Shown in pieces: positions 8,827 through 17,609 of a DNA stretch of 64,000 bases. The notes below the pieces were generated by a model. It made no database searches. It saw nothing but the letters and a program-made list of their open reading frames with translations, and was not told the DNA's origin. The position numbers were made by a program, and so were the translations under genes. Numbering within the stretch: position 1 is the stretch's first letter; every line of letters begins with the position of its first letter. Source of the DNA: FEN-1219 sp039933105 (GTDB taxonomy: Bacteria; Pseudomonadota; Gammaproteobacteria; Steroidobacterales; Rariloculaceae); the NCBI GenBank assembly GCA_039933105.1, contig JBDTOT010000017.1, positions 32,461 through 96,460 of the forward strand, given 5' to 3'.

Positions 8827-9697
8827 AATTCCGGTTTGCATGGCGCCGGACGCGAATACCCGGACGCCGAAGTATCGTCCGCCGCATGGCGCCTGCGACG
8901 CGCATTGCCACATCTTCGGCCCCAGCGACAAATATCCGTACGCGACCGATCGCAGCTACACGCCACCCGATGCGCCGCTCGAACGCTTCGTGCAGTTGCA
9001 GAAGACGTTGGGGCTCACGCGCGCCGTGCTCGTGAACGCGAGCTGCCACGGCGTGGACAACACGGTGATCCTGGATGCCATCGCCGGTAGCGGCGGCCGT
9101 TACCGCGGCGTCGCGAACGTCGATGCGAGCTTCACGGACAAGGATTTCGAGACGTTGCATGCGGGCGGCGTCCGCGGCATCCGCTTCAACTTCGTGCGTC
9201 ATCTCGGCGGCACGCCGGATATGGACGAATTCCAGCGTCTCGTTGCGCGCGCGGCCGACTTCGACTGGCACGTCGTGTTGCACTTCGACGCGATCGATCT
9301 GCTCGAGTTCGACGACCTGCTGCGCACTCTGCCCGTGCCGTTCATCATTGATCACATGGGCCGCGTGCCGACCAAAGACGGCCTAGATCAGAAGCCGTTC
9401 AAGGTGCTGCTGAACGCGGCGCGCATGGACAATTGCTGGGTCAAGATTTGCGGCGCAGAACGCATCTCTTCGCAAGGCCCGCCGTTTACCGATGCGGTGC
9501 CGTTCGGTCAGGCGTTACTCGAGGTCGCGCCCGACCGAATCCTCTGGGGTACGGACTGGCCGCATCCGAACATCAAGAAGCACATGCCGAACGACGGCGA
9601 CCTCGTCGATCTGATTCCGCTGTTCATGCCGGATCCGAAATTGCAGCGTAAGGTGCTCGTCGATAACCCGCACCGGCTCTACGGTTTTACGGGCTGA
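8819..9697 (+). CDS. ligI: 2-pyrone-4,6-dicarboxylate lactonase
   Basis: 292 residues of the amidohydrolase superfamily. DAHCH gives the first metal/catalytic histidines (29 and 31), and the late WGTDWPHPN gives catalytic Asp246. LigI hydrolyses PDC to 4-oxalomesaconate (OMA) and is known to work without a bound metal. Placement behind ligC with an 8-base overlap supports this specific call over other TIM-barrel hydrolases. The downstream steps (LigU, LigJ, LigK) are not in the window. Confidence 0.9.
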   Translation: MREIPVCMAPDANTRTPKYRPPHGACDAHCHIFGPSDKYPYATDRSYTPPDAPLERFVQLQKTLGLTRAVLVNASCHGVDNTVILDAIAGSGGRYRGVANVDASFTDKDFETLHAGGVRGIRFNFVRHLGGTPDMDEFQRLVARAADFDWHVVLHFDAIDLLEFDDLLRTLPVPFIIDHMGRVPTKDGLDQKPFKVLLNAARMDNCWVKICGAERISSQGPPFTDAVPFGQALLEVAPDRILWGTDWPHPNIKKHMPNDGDLVDLIPLFMPDPKLQRKVLVDNPHRLYGFTG

Positions 9698-9724
9698 ACC
9701 GAGCCGCGTTTGGAGTTGATGGCG

Positions 9725-10594
9725 TCACGCCACGTAAGGCGCTGCGCCGGCCCACATCAATCGTGCGAGGCGACCGAGGCGCAGGCGGTTCATGTCGGCG
9801 CCGACATAGCGTTCCAGCAGCTCTTGCGGGTCGAGATCGCGTGCGACTGCAAAGCCGGTGTCGGTGAGGGCGGCGACGAGCTCGGCCGGCACGAAGTGCG
9901 AGAGCCACGGTTCGCCCACCGCGCTGACGCGCGCCGCGAGTGCGTCGTAGGCCAACCGTTCGGGAAGGCTCAAGAGCTCCGGTGCGATCGAGTAGTCGAA
10001 TGCGATGCCCCCCGCTGCGGCCGTCACGCCGGCGACGTAACGCAGCGTCGCGAAGACTGCGTCGACGTTCAGATATTGCGTGACGCCGAGCCACGAGAAA
10101 ACGGCTCCAGAGTGCGCGTCGAAACCGGCCGCCGCGAGCACGCCTTCGAGCGGCTCGCACGTAAGGTCGGCGGCGACGAGCTTCAGGTGCGCAGGCGCGT
10201 CGATGCCCGCGGCTGCGAGCAGATCGCGCTTCCATGCTTGCGTTGCAGGGTGATCCACTTCCCAAATCGTCACGGGCGGCTCTGCCGCTGAACGGTACGC
10301 GAGCGTGTCGAGCCCGGCGCCGAGGATGACAACTTGCCGCACACCGGCTGTGCGCGCCTGCGCGATCTGCTCCTCGGCGAGTCTCGCGCGGACGGCCATG
10401 AAGGCCCGCATCTGCGGCGCGAAGCGCGTCGTATCGTATTGTGCGGGATCCGCGCGGAACGCGCCTTCCGCCTTCGATCCCAAAATCCGGACAGCCAGCG
10501 GATCGACGAACACGACAGGCTTGTCGAGCAGTTGATGTGCTGCGCGGTGCAATGCAACGCGCAGCGCGGTACGACTAGCTTGCGCCGGTATCAC
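9725..10594 (-). CDS. SAM-dependent methyltransferase, leucine carboxyl methyltransferase-like (TIGR00027 type)
   Basis: 289 residues from a GTG. The N-terminal RTALRVALHRAAHQLLD, the VILGAGLDTLAYR motif (89-101) and WEVDHPATQ are hallmarks of the TIGR00027/LCM methyltransferase family, whose substrates are mostly unknown. It is the last gene after ligB, 34 bases away on the same strand, and may be co-transcribed with the dioxygenase genes. A role in protocatechuate breakdown is not evident from the sequence. Confidence 0.78.
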   Translation of the reverse strand: MIPAQASRTALRVALHRAAHQLLDKPVVFVDPLAVRILGSKAEGAFRADPAQYDTTRFAPQMRAFMAVRARLAEEQIAQARTAGVRQVVILGAGLDTLAYRSAAEPPVTIWEVDHPATQAWKRDLLAAAGIDAPAHLKLVAADLTCEPLEGVLAAAGFDAHSGAVFSWLGVTQYLNVDAVFATLRYVAGVTAAAGGIAFDYSIAPELLSLPERLAYDALAARVSAVGEPWLSHFVPAELVAALTDTGFAVARDLDPQELLERYVGADMNRLRLGRLARLMWAGAAPYVA

Positions 10595-10628
10595 CTGCGA
10601 TCAGGCGCGGACTCGCGCCCGCGGCCGC

Positions 10629-11468
10629 TCACGCGGTCTCGAGGATGATGTGGCCCACTCCGGTAGACGACGCGGGCACATGATAGAAACGATACAGCTC
10701 GCGCACACGCTCGCCGAGCGCCCCGCGCATGATCAGCCACATCACGAGCTCGATGGCTTCAGCGCCGGCGTCGCGCAGGTACTCGATCGGCGGAATGCGG
10801 GAGAGCCGCTCCGGGTCACGCGTGAGATCGTCCAAGAACGCCTTGTCGAACGGCGTGTTGATGAGCCCCGCGCGCGGGCCCTGGATCTGGTGCGACATGC
10901 CGCCCGTACCGAAGATCACCACGCGCAAGTCCTCGTCCCAGCTCTCGACGGCTTTCTTGATGGCTTTGCCGAGCATGTAGCAGCGATGACCCGTCGGCGC
11001 CGGATACTGGATCACGTTCACGGCCAGCGGGATCACGCGCACGGGCCACGCGTTCGGCTGGCCGTACAGCAGCGACATGGGCACCGTGAGGCCGTGGTCG
11101 ACCTGCATCTCGTTTACGATCGTCATGTCGAACTCGTCGAGTACGAGCGATTGCACCATGTGGGCCGCGAGCTCGGGATAGCCCTTCACCACGGGCACCG
11201 GGCGCGCGCCCCAGCCCTCGTCGGCGATTGGGAACTCGGCTCCGCAGCCGAGCGCGAACGTGGGGATGATTTTGAAATCGAACGCGTTGACGTGGTCGTT
11301 GTAGACGACGATCGCGACGTCCGGCGCCGTCTCGGCCATCCACTGTTTGGCGGGCTCGTAGCCCTTGAACAACGGAGTCCAGTACGGCTCCGTGGTCTTC
11401 CCGTTGTCGAGTGCCGCGCCGATCGCAGGTGTATGTGAAGTGCCGACACCGGCGATGATCTTCGCCAT
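10629..11468 (-). CDS. ligB: protocatechuate 4,5-dioxygenase beta subunit (class III extradiol dioxygenase)
   Basis: 279 residues. The iron ligands of LigB align well: His12 in GTSHTP, His59 in YNDHVNAF and Glu240 in EAIELVMW; His193 in GGMSHQ is the catalytic acid/base. The enzyme cleaves protocatechuate (some relatives also gallate) between C4 and C5 to give CHMS. The ATG at 11468 overlaps the ligA stop (TGATG), which fixes the start; a longer in-frame extension only re-reads ligA. Confidence 0.92.
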   Translation of the reverse strand: MAKIIAGVGTSHTPAIGAALDNGKTTEPYWTPLFKGYEPAKQWMAETAPDVAIVVYNDHVNAFDFKIIPTFALGCGAEFPIADEGWGARPVPVVKGYPELAAHMVQSLVLDEFDMTIVNEMQVDHGLTVPMSLLYGQPNAWPVRVIPLAVNVIQYPAPTGHRCYMLGKAIKKAVESWDEDLRVVIFGTGGMSHQIQGPRAGLINTPFDKAFLDDLTRDPERLSRIPPIEYLRDAGAEAIELVMWLIMRGALGERVRELYRFYHVPASSTGVGHIILETA

Positions 11469-11863
11469 CAGTCTTTCCTCTCGGATTTCGATCGCCAACC
11501 GTCCGGAGAACGTCCGCCTGCCAGCATCATCTTGACGTAATCGCTTTCGGCGACGCCGACCATTTGCGACGCCATGAACTGATAGGACTTCTTGTCCGTG
11601 AATGCGAGCTTCGCCAGCGCATACGACACGCCGCCGAGCTGCAGCAGCGTATTCCACGCGCGGTTCGCGACCGCGTCGCGCTGGGCCTCGGTCATCGGAA
11701 ACTTCTGCAAGTATTTCCGCTCGTCAGCTAGGAACTCGGCGCGGTTCTCGGCGTGCATCAACGAGTACAGGAACGCATTGAGGTGATATCCCTGGCGCGC
11801 GCGCTGCGCGTCGAACACCCAGGTGCCGGGAATGTCTTCGTATTCTTCGGGTTGCTTGCTCAT
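11468..11863 (-). CDS. ligA: protocatechuate 4,5-dioxygenase alpha subunit
   Basis: 131 residues from ATG 11863, which follows AAGGTC. The segment DIPGTWVFDAQRARQGY, then LNAFLYSLMHAENR and a late MLAGGRSPDGWRS are typical LigA. The small alpha subunit caps the active site of LigB in an alpha2beta2 enzyme. A TTG 36 bases upstream would overlap the stop of the preceding VOC gene but gives residues not seen in the family. Translationally coupled to ligB. Confidence 0.9.
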   Translation of the reverse strand: MSKQPEEYEDIPGTWVFDAQRARQGYHLNAFLYSLMHAENRAEFLADERKYLQKFPMTEAQRDAVANRAWNTLLQLGGVSYALAKLAFTDKKSYQFMASQMVGVAESDYVKMMLAGGRSPDGWRSKSERKD

Positions 11864-11895
11864 GTCGGCGATGAGACCTTTCTGCTCCGGCCGTG

Positions 11896-12843
11896 TCAAC
11901 TCTTGTTCTTGATCGTGTCGGCACTCTGCACGCCCTTATACAAGAGCGAGTCTGCCATGCCTTCGGCCAGGCACCACTCCGCGAACACTTCAGGAGTCTG
12001 TTGGAACTCGCCGGGCACCCAACGTTCGTCGACTTGGTCGGAATCGAAATCGTATTCGGCGGCGCCGCCACACGGCGAGTGGAAGTACCAGAAGTAGCAC
12101 GACGAAATCGGGTGGCGGCCCGGCCCGAGCGCGGTGCGCCAGCCGCGGCGCGTCATGTTCAGGCCGCCGCCGAACAGCTCGTGGATGCTGCTGACCTCGA
12201 ATGCGAGGTGATGAAAGCCGCGCTTCTTGCCGATGTTCAGCAGGAACAAATCGTGGTGGTGGTTCGATGCTCCGCCGCGGAGGAAGTAGCCGCGGCCAGG
12301 GTAACTATCGCTTGCGATGAACCCCAGGCGCTCCGTATAGAACGGCACCACTTTCTCCGGCTCGTCGATCATGAACACGGTGTGAGTCATTTCGAGTGGG
12401 GCGGCGGACGAGAAAAACTGGCCGCGGGTGTTGATGCGATCGGGTCGGCCAGGCGTGTTGAACTTGAGCTCCGGTGCCATGATGCGAGTGGCCCGCGCCA
12501 CGCGAAACGCGATCGCGAAGCCGAGCGGATCGGTCGCGTGCACCGTGCCGTCCGCGTCTATGCGGATCGGTCGGTCGCGTTCGAGCTCGCTTGCGATCGC
12601 GCGCAAATCCGCGGCCGAGGCAACCCCGAACGTGGCCTCGCGCTGCGTGGCGCCCGGCTCTATCGGTGGCGGTAACGCGGGGTCGTCGGCTGCACGCAGC
12701 ACGACCGTACCGCCGTTCTTGCTGGTGAACACGGTGGCACCGTCCGCCTGGCTCTCAACGAGCCCAAAGTCCGTCCAGAAGCGCCGGCAGATAGCGAGGT
12801 CGGTGACACCGAAGGTGGCAGAGTCCAGGTTCGTTACGTTCAT
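11896..12843 (-). CDS. two-domain VOC-family protein, extradiol dioxygenase-like
   Basis: 315 residues with two vicinal-oxygen-chelate halves. In the C-terminal half the three iron-ligand positions of type I extradiol dioxygenases look intact: His154 (EMTHTVFM), His212 in GFHHLAFEV and Glu263 in AAEYDFD. It sits 32 bases upstream of ligA on the same strand and is probably first in that operon. Many relatives are annotated catechol 2,3-dioxygenase-like; the real substrate is unknown. Having this beside an unrelated class III dioxygenase (LigAB) suggests a second ring-cleavage or related step. Confidence 0.75.
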   Translation of the reverse strand: MNVTNLDSATFGVTDLAICRRFWTDFGLVESQADGATVFTSKNGGTVVLRAADDPALPPPIEPGATQREATFGVASAADLRAIASELERDRPIRIDADGTVHATDPLGFAIAFRVARATRIMAPELKFNTPGRPDRINTRGQFFSSAAPLEMTHTVFMIDEPEKVVPFYTERLGFIASDSYPGRGYFLRGGASNHHHDLFLLNIGKKRGFHHLAFEVSSIHELFGGGLNMTRRGWRTALGPGRHPISSCYFWYFHSPCGGAAEYDFDSDQVDERWVPGEFQQTPEVFAEWCLAEGMADSLLYKGVQSADTIKNKS

Positions 12844-12863
12844 GGCGGTCCGTTTCAGCTCGT

Positions 12864-13937
12864 TCAGCCGAGCAGTGTACTTTCGAGCGCGACGCTTTTG
12901 ATCAGTGCAAATACGTGCTGGTCCAACTTAAGCTCGAGCTCGTCGCAGGCATCGCGAGTAATTCGCGATCGCAGATGCTCGCCGTGGATATCGAGCAGCA
13001 GGTCGACGTTGCCCGTTGCGGAGGGTTCGATTCGCAGGATCTTCGCCGCGAGTACGTTGCGGATGCTCAGGTTCCGCGGTCTCTCTGTCGCGATCGCGAC
13101 GTCGCGCGCGTGGATTCGGATCGGGCGCACGGCGCCTATCGGCGCAGCATGCATTGGCACGTGCAGGCGCTCCTCGCCGACGGTGAGTGTGGCCACGCCG
13201 TTGCGGTGCTCGGCCACCTGTGTGCGCAGTACGGTCCCGGCTTCGAGACCGCCGGTGTACGGCTCGAGATCGGTGCGCTCGAATATTTCCGCCACCGTCC
13301 CATAGGCTGCCACGCGGCCGCCGGCGAGCAGCAGGACGTGGCTCGCAAGTCTCGCCACCTCATCGACGTTATGCGTGACGTACAGTACTGGCACGCCGAA
13401 TCGCAGCGGCAGCTGCTCGATCAGCGGCAGGATCTCGCGTTTGCGTCCGATGTCGAGAGAGGACAGCGGCTCGTCCATCAGGAGCAGTTGCGGGCTGGTC
13501 AGCAGCGCGCGTGCGATGGCGACGCGTTGCTGTTCACCTCCGGACAACGAGCCGGGGCGGCGCCCGAGCAGGGCCGTGAGGTCGAATGCGGCGACGACCG
13601 CGTCGAAGTCGATCTTGCGGCGCGTGGCCCGCCGCGCCGCGAATTCGAGATTCTTCTGCACCGTGAGGTGCGGGAACAATCGCCCATCCTGGAACACGTA
13701 CCCGACGCCGCGATCGTGCGGTGGCAACCAGCGTTGCGTGCTCTGCCATGCGGTGCCGTCGAACGTCACGCTACCTCGCGCGGAACGTTCGAGGCCCGCA
13801 ATGACGCGGAGCAACGTCGTCTTGCCAGAGCCGCTGGGACCGAACAGCGCAGTAATGCCTTCGAGCGCAAGCTCGTGCTGAACCTCGAGCATGAAGTCGG
13901 GTCGCTGAAACGATACGTGCAGTGCGAGTGTGCTCAT
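12864..13937 (-). CDS. modC: molybdate ABC transporter ATP-binding protein
   Basis: 357 residues. Walker A GPSGSGKT (33-40), signature LSGGEQQ (131-137) and Walker B LLLMDEP (151-157) are followed by a C-terminal MOP-type domain (about 290-355) that binds oxyanion in ModC. It powers molybdate import with ModB. The start is ATG 13937, 13 bases after the modB stop. No modA binding protein is next to it; the following gene is the lig VOC gene. Confidence 0.9.
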   Translation of the reverse strand: MSTLALHVSFQRPDFMLEVQHELALEGITALFGPSGSGKTTLLRVIAGLERSARGSVTFDGTAWQSTQRWLPPHDRGVGYVFQDGRLFPHLTVQKNLEFAARRATRRKIDFDAVVAAFDLTALLGRRPGSLSGGEQQRVAIARALLTSPQLLLMDEPLSSLDIGRKREILPLIEQLPLRFGVPVLYVTHNVDEVARLASHVLLLAGGRVAAYGTVAEIFERTDLEPYTGGLEAGTVLRTQVAEHRNGVATLTVGEERLHVPMHAAPIGAVRPIRIHARDVAIATERPRNLSIRNVLAAKILRIEPSATGNVDLLLDIHGEHLRSRITRDACDELELKLDQHVFALIKSVALESTLLG

Positions 13938-13950
13938 CGCCCGGCCCGCC

Positions 13951-14628
13951 TCAGGTTCTCACGAGCGGCATGCGCCGGTTCAGCATGTACACGGACAGCA
14001 GCACGATGAACGAGAAAGCCAGCAAACAGGCTGCCAGCACATGTGCTTGCGTATACCTGAGGGTTTCAACGTGCTCGTAGATGGCGATCGAGATGACCTT
14101 GGTGCGATCCGGAATGTTGCCGCCGACCATTAGTACGACGCCGAACTCGCCGAGCGTGTGGGCGAAGGTGAGCACGACGGCCGAAACGTAGCCGCGAAGC
14201 GCGAGCGGCGAGGCCACGCGCAGGAACGCATCGAATGGGCTTGCGCCGAGGGTGGCGGCGGCCTCGAGTGGCGCCTTGCCGACGCCTTCGAACGCTGCCT
14301 GCAGCGGTTGCACGGTGAACGGGAATGAGTAGATGACCGAGGCGATCACCAGGCCGATGAAGGAGAACGTCAACGTGCTGTCCGTCACCTGCACCCAGAA
14401 CCGACCGATTGCGCCAGCCGGGCCGAGTAGCACGAGCAGGTAGAAACCGAGCACTGTCGGCGGCAGCACGAGCGGCAGTGCCACAACGGCCTCGATGACC
14501 GTCCGCGCGCGACTGCGTGTGAACGCGAGCCACCATGCGAGTGGTGTCGCGAGCGCGAGCAGCACGATGACGGTCACGGCCGCGAGCCGCAGGCTGAGCC
14601 ACACGGGTCCGAGCGTAAGCTCCGTCAT
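13951..14628 (-). CDS. modB: molybdate ABC transporter permease
   Basis: 225 residues, five to six membrane helices, with the ABC permease loop around EAAATLGASPFDAFLRVASPLA and the ModB-type PPTVLGFYLL and HTLGEFGVVLMVGGNIP segments. ATG 14628 is preceded by GGACGAGG; a TTG at 14643 is possible but poorer. It is the first gene of a modB-modC pair and is divergent from ubiX. Confidence 0.9.
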   Translation of the reverse strand: MTELTLGPVWLSLRLAAVTVIVLLALATPLAWWLAFTRSRARTVIEAVVALPLVLPPTVLGFYLLVLLGPAGAIGRFWVQVTDSTLTFSFIGLVIASVIYSFPFTVQPLQAAFEGVGKAPLEAAATLGASPFDAFLRVASPLALRGYVSAVVLTFAHTLGEFGVVLMVGGNIPDRTKVISIAIYEHVETLRYTQAHVLAACLLAFSFIVLLSVYMLNRRMPLVRT

Positions 14629-14753
14629 CGGCCTCGTCCGCAATTTGGTGCGGCCAGTGTAGCAAGCGCGCCGAAAAGCGTTGTCAATTGCAGCGGCGGT
14701 CGTTCGCGGGGCACATGGTATTCTGCCGACATGAATCGCCGTGCAATGACAGT

Positions 14754-15350
14754 ATGAGTAGCGCGACCAAGCGGCGCATCGTCGTTGCGATCACCGGCGC
14801 AACCGGTGCGATCTACGGTGTGCGGTTGCTGCAGGAGTTGCGCCGATACGGCGGTATCGAGACCCATCTTGTGGTGTCGAAGGCGGGGTTTCTAAGCGCT
14901 GCGACAGAGCTCGATCTCGGTCGCTCGGAGCTCGAGGCGTACGGAGACGTCGTGCACGCCGATCGAGACATCGGCGCATCGATCGCCAGCGGCTCGTTTC
15001 GCACCGACGGCATGATCGTAGCGCCTTGCTCCATGCGTACACTCGCGGCGATCGCGACCGGTGTGACCGACAATCTCGTGACGCGAGCGGCCGATGTCGC
15101 GCTGAAGGAGCGACGCCGCCTTGTGTTGCTCGCTCGCGAGACGCCGCTCGGTCTCGTTCATTTGCGTAACATGGTGACCGTGACGGAGATGGGAGGCGTC
15201 GTGTTTCCGCCGGTGCCCGCATTCTATGCACACCTCGAAAGCATCGACGCGATGGTCGACCAAACCGTGGGCCGCGTACTCGATCTGTTCGATCTCGACT
15301 CGCCGCTCCTGCGCCGGTGGTCCGGCGTCAAGGCGCCGGTCGAGGACTAG
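14754..15350 (+). CDS. ubiX: flavin prenyltransferase UbiX
   Basis: 198 residues. ITGATGAIYG near the N-terminus binds FMN; APCSMRTLAAIATG and LLARETPLGLVHLRNM are conserved UbiX segments. The enzyme attaches dimethylallyl to FMN to make prenyl-FMN, the cofactor for UbiD-type decarboxylases in ubiquinone synthesis and aromatic breakdown. ATG 14754 is preferred over upstream in-frame starts because the family begins just before the first beta strand. It ends 6 bases before the convergent pilin remnant. Confidence 0.9.
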   Translation: MSSATKRRIVVAITGATGAIYGVRLLQELRRYGGIETHLVVSKAGFLSAATELDLGRSELEAYGDVVHADRDIGASIASGSFRTDGMIVAPCSMRTLAAIATGVTDNLVTRAADVALKERRRLVLLARETPLGLVHLRNMVTVTEMGGVVFPPVPAFYAHLESIDAMVDQTVGRVLDLFDLDSPLLRRWSGVKAPVED

Positions 15351-15356
15351 GCGGCG

Positions 15357-15887
15357 TCAGGGCCGGCACGCCGACGGCAGGTACTGCTGCGGCGCCGTGG
15401 GTGCAAGGTAGGCAGCCGTGTTGCCGCCGCCAGAGGTGCCCATCAGCTGGGAGCCGGCTGGCACGTTCCCTAAGCCACAGCGCCACACCACGCCCAGGCC
15501 GGTCGTCTCGTAGGGCGTCATGGTGAGCGTCAGTGTTGCGATGGCCGCATTGGCTTCGTTGCCGAACGTCACGATCAGCACGCCGTTACTCACATCCAGG
15601 GACTGGACGTACTTGCCGGAGGTGTCAGTAGCAGTCGCCGACAATCCCGCTGCCGCGCGGTTGGTGGGGGCCTCTCCGCGATTCACGTACGATTAGTGCA
15701 CGCGCGTTTTCGCGTGCGCCCCCAGGTTGAGGCCTTCGGCTACCTGCGCTCTAACGGTGTAGGTCTGGTACGCGGGAATCGCAATGGAGGCCAGGATGCC
15801 GATGATCGCTACGACGATCATGAGCTCGATCAGCGTGAAGCCGCTCGAGCGCGAGGCGTTGCGATGTTGTGGCACGCGGATGTCCAT
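15357..15887 (-). pseudogene. type IV major pilin (PilA-like) interrupted by an in-frame TAA
   Basis: The first 64 codons carry a classic prepilin: leader ending in Gly16, then mature Phe1 and Glu5 in FTLIELMIVVAIIGILASIAIPAY and a normal alpha-1 spine. Codon 65 (15693-15695) is TAA; the same frame continues with SYVNRGEAPTNRAAAGL and a full globular domain with the two C-terminal cysteines (WRCGLG and PSACRP) expected to close the D-loop. There is no frameshift: one base change such as GAA to TAA explains it. It may be a recent pseudogene, a sequencing error or a read-through gene. Confidence 0.75.
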
Positions 15888-15903
15888 AGGTGTCGTTCGC
15901 TGC

Positions 15904-16176
15904 TCAGGCGGCGTGCGTGTACACGACGGGAATATGTTTACGTTCGGCGTAGCTGGTCGCGAGTTCGAGTGCCAGATGGGTCGACATGGGCTGCCGCTCG
16001 ACGAGCTTGCGCACGCGTGTGGTCGTGCTCCTGGCTACCACGGTCTTGTCCGTGACGCGCTCGATCGTGGCCAGCGTGACCGTGTCGTTCGCGGGGTCCG
16101 AGCACGTGTGCACGCGAAGGTAGTCCTTCTCGAAGCGGCCCACGGTGGGCAGGGCATGTAGCACTCGCACTTCCAT
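15904..16176 (-). CDS. hypothetical small protein
   Basis: 90 residues from ATG 16176, with TVGRFEKDYLRVHTC early and RKLVERQPMSTHLALELATSYAERK late. I do not recognise the family. It has no signal peptide or membrane helix and reads as a soluble mixed alpha/beta protein. It lies 16 bases upstream of the pilin gene on the same strand. Composition is unlike the Arg-rich spurious frames around it, which supports coding, but it could still be chance. Confidence 0.5.
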   Translation of the reverse strand: MEVRVLHALPTVGRFEKDYLRVHTCSDPANDTVTLATIERVTDKTVVARSTTTRVRKLVERQPMSTHLALELATSYAERKHIPVVYTHAA

Positions 16177-16439
16177 TCGTTTCCCGCCAATAGGCGCTGG
16201 CAATTACGAGTAGGAGAGCAAGACACGTGCCATGCACCGCAGCGCCGCCGCGGCGCTGGGGCTTAGCCGCTTATGTTCAATAGAAGTGACAGAACAGGTC
16301 AGGCGTTGACCCTACCTCCCCCCGGAGGCTGCGGCATTATGTCCGAATCGCGGAGGGGGGGCAGTCCCTAATCCAAGGGGTGCAACGTGGTTATGCGGCT
16401 GGCATATTGGGCCGCCCTTGAGGGTGGGCCCTGGGAATC
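16177..16439. other. intergenic region upstream of xdhC
   Basis: 263 bases between divergent genes. It has several G- and C-runs (CCTCCCCCCGGAGG near 16315, GGAGGGGGGG near 16351) and a GC-rich inverted repeat, GGGCC at 16409 with GGCCC at 16427, ending just before the xdhC start. Promoters for both directions are expected here but I could not place them. Confidence 0.35.
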
Positions 16440-17489
16440 ATGAGCGCTCGACAGATCTTGCAGTCCTTTGAAGGTTGGCGGGCAGCTGGCGAGCCGCTGG
16501 TGCTCGCCACGGTCTACGACACCCTGGGCTCCACCTATAGCAAGGCGGGCCACCGGATCCTGCTCGCGGGTAGTGGCGATTACCGGGGGCTCGTGAGCGG
16601 CGGGTGTCTCGAAGGCGACTTGGCGGAGCGGGCTCGTCAGGTCATTGCGGCCGACCGTCCGGTGGCCGTCACCTACGATTTGCGCGACGTTGCTGATGAA
16701 CTCTGGGGCCTTGCGGTCGGCTGCAACGGGTTGCTGCGCGTGTTCCTTCAGCCACTCACCGCGGCGCGTGGGTACGAGCCTTTCAAGTCGATCGCCGCCG
16801 TTCAGAACGCCACAGGCGGTGCGGGTCTTGCGACTGTGATCGAGGGCCCGGATGCCGGCGCGACCGTGATCGCTACTGCGACTCAGCATGACGCACTCGG
16901 CTTCGCGACAGCCGTGCCCGCGGCAATCGTGAGCGGTGCGCTGGCCGCGGCGGACCAGGGCACCGCGCGTCTCGTCACGAGCGCGGGTACTACCGTGCTG
17001 TACGCGCCGCTGCGCGCGATTCCGAAATTGCTGGTCCTCGGCGCCGGCCTCGACGCCGTGCCGCTGCTCGGAATGGCGCTCGAGCTCGGCTGGTTCGTGA
17101 CGGTGGCAGATCACCGGCCAGCGTATCTCGCGAGACCAGGGTTCGATCGCGCGGATCGTAAGGTGCTGGTGGAACCGGGGCGTCTCGCACATGCGCTGCC
17201 GCTGGTTGAGTTCGAGGCTGTCGTCGTCATGAGCCATCACTTGCCCACGGATCGCAAGTACCTCGCTGAGCTTGCATCGTTCGCGCATCGCTACGTAGGG
17301 GTGCTCGGCCCACGCGCACGACGGGAGCGGTTGCTCGACGACCTGGGCGACGTGGCGACGCCGTTGCGCGCACGTCTCAAAGGTCCTGTGGGCCTCGACA
17401 TCGGCGCGGACTCGCCCGAGTCGATCGCGCTCTCGATCCTCGCCGAGCTCCAATCGACGCTGGTGCACCGATTCGATGGCAGTGCGTGA
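16440..17489 (+). CDS. XdhC/CoxF-family molybdoenzyme maturation protein
   Basis: 349 residues. The N-terminal XdhC_CoxI domain shows LATVYDTLGSTYSKAGHRIL and SGGCLEGDLAERA; the C-terminal XdhC_C Rossmann domain has LVLGAGLDAVPL and VLGPRARRERLL. XdhC binds sulfurated molybdenum cofactor and hands it to xanthine dehydrogenase-type enzymes. No xdhAB or cox genes are in the window, so its client lies elsewhere. It fits the large molybdenum-cofactor gene set found here. Confidence 0.85.
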   Translation: MSARQILQSFEGWRAAGEPLVLATVYDTLGSTYSKAGHRILLAGSGDYRGLVSGGCLEGDLAERARQVIAADRPVAVTYDLRDVADELWGLAVGCNGLLRVFLQPLTAARGYEPFKSIAAVQNATGGAGLATVIEGPDAGATVIATATQHDALGFATAVPAAIVSGALAAADQGTARLVTSAGTTVLYAPLRAIPKLLVLGAGLDAVPLLGMALELGWFVTVADHRPAYLARPGFDRADRKVLVEPGRLAHALPLVEFEAVVVMSHHLPTDRKYLAELASFAHRYVGVLGPRARRERLLDDLGDVATPLRARLKGPVGLDIGADSPESIALSILAELQSTLVHRFDGSA

Positions 17490-17518
17490 ACGGCGTCTTA
17501 TGTGAAAGCAGGCGGTCG

Positions 17519-17558
17519 AAAAAAAACGGTTACCCGGCCGTCCTTGGCCGGGCAACCG
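17519..17558 (-). terminator. rho-independent terminator of the left redox operon
   Basis: On the minus strand a 13-base stem (17546-17558 with 17527-17539, one A.C mismatch, 6-base loop) is followed by eight T residues (complement of A 17519-17526). It sits about 50 bases after the stop of the DUF1501-like gene and should end the three-gene minus-strand operon. On the plus strand no T-run follows, so it is directional. Confidence 0.85.
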
Positions 17559-17609
17559 TTACCAACGCCTAGAGGAACAAACGAAAATCCTTTTCCGTGG
17601 GCCGCTGAG

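Noticed and set aside
15357..15887. Two separate small genes instead of one pilin
   Set aside because: Both pieces lie in one frame with a single TAA between them and together make a normal pilin with its conserved ends.
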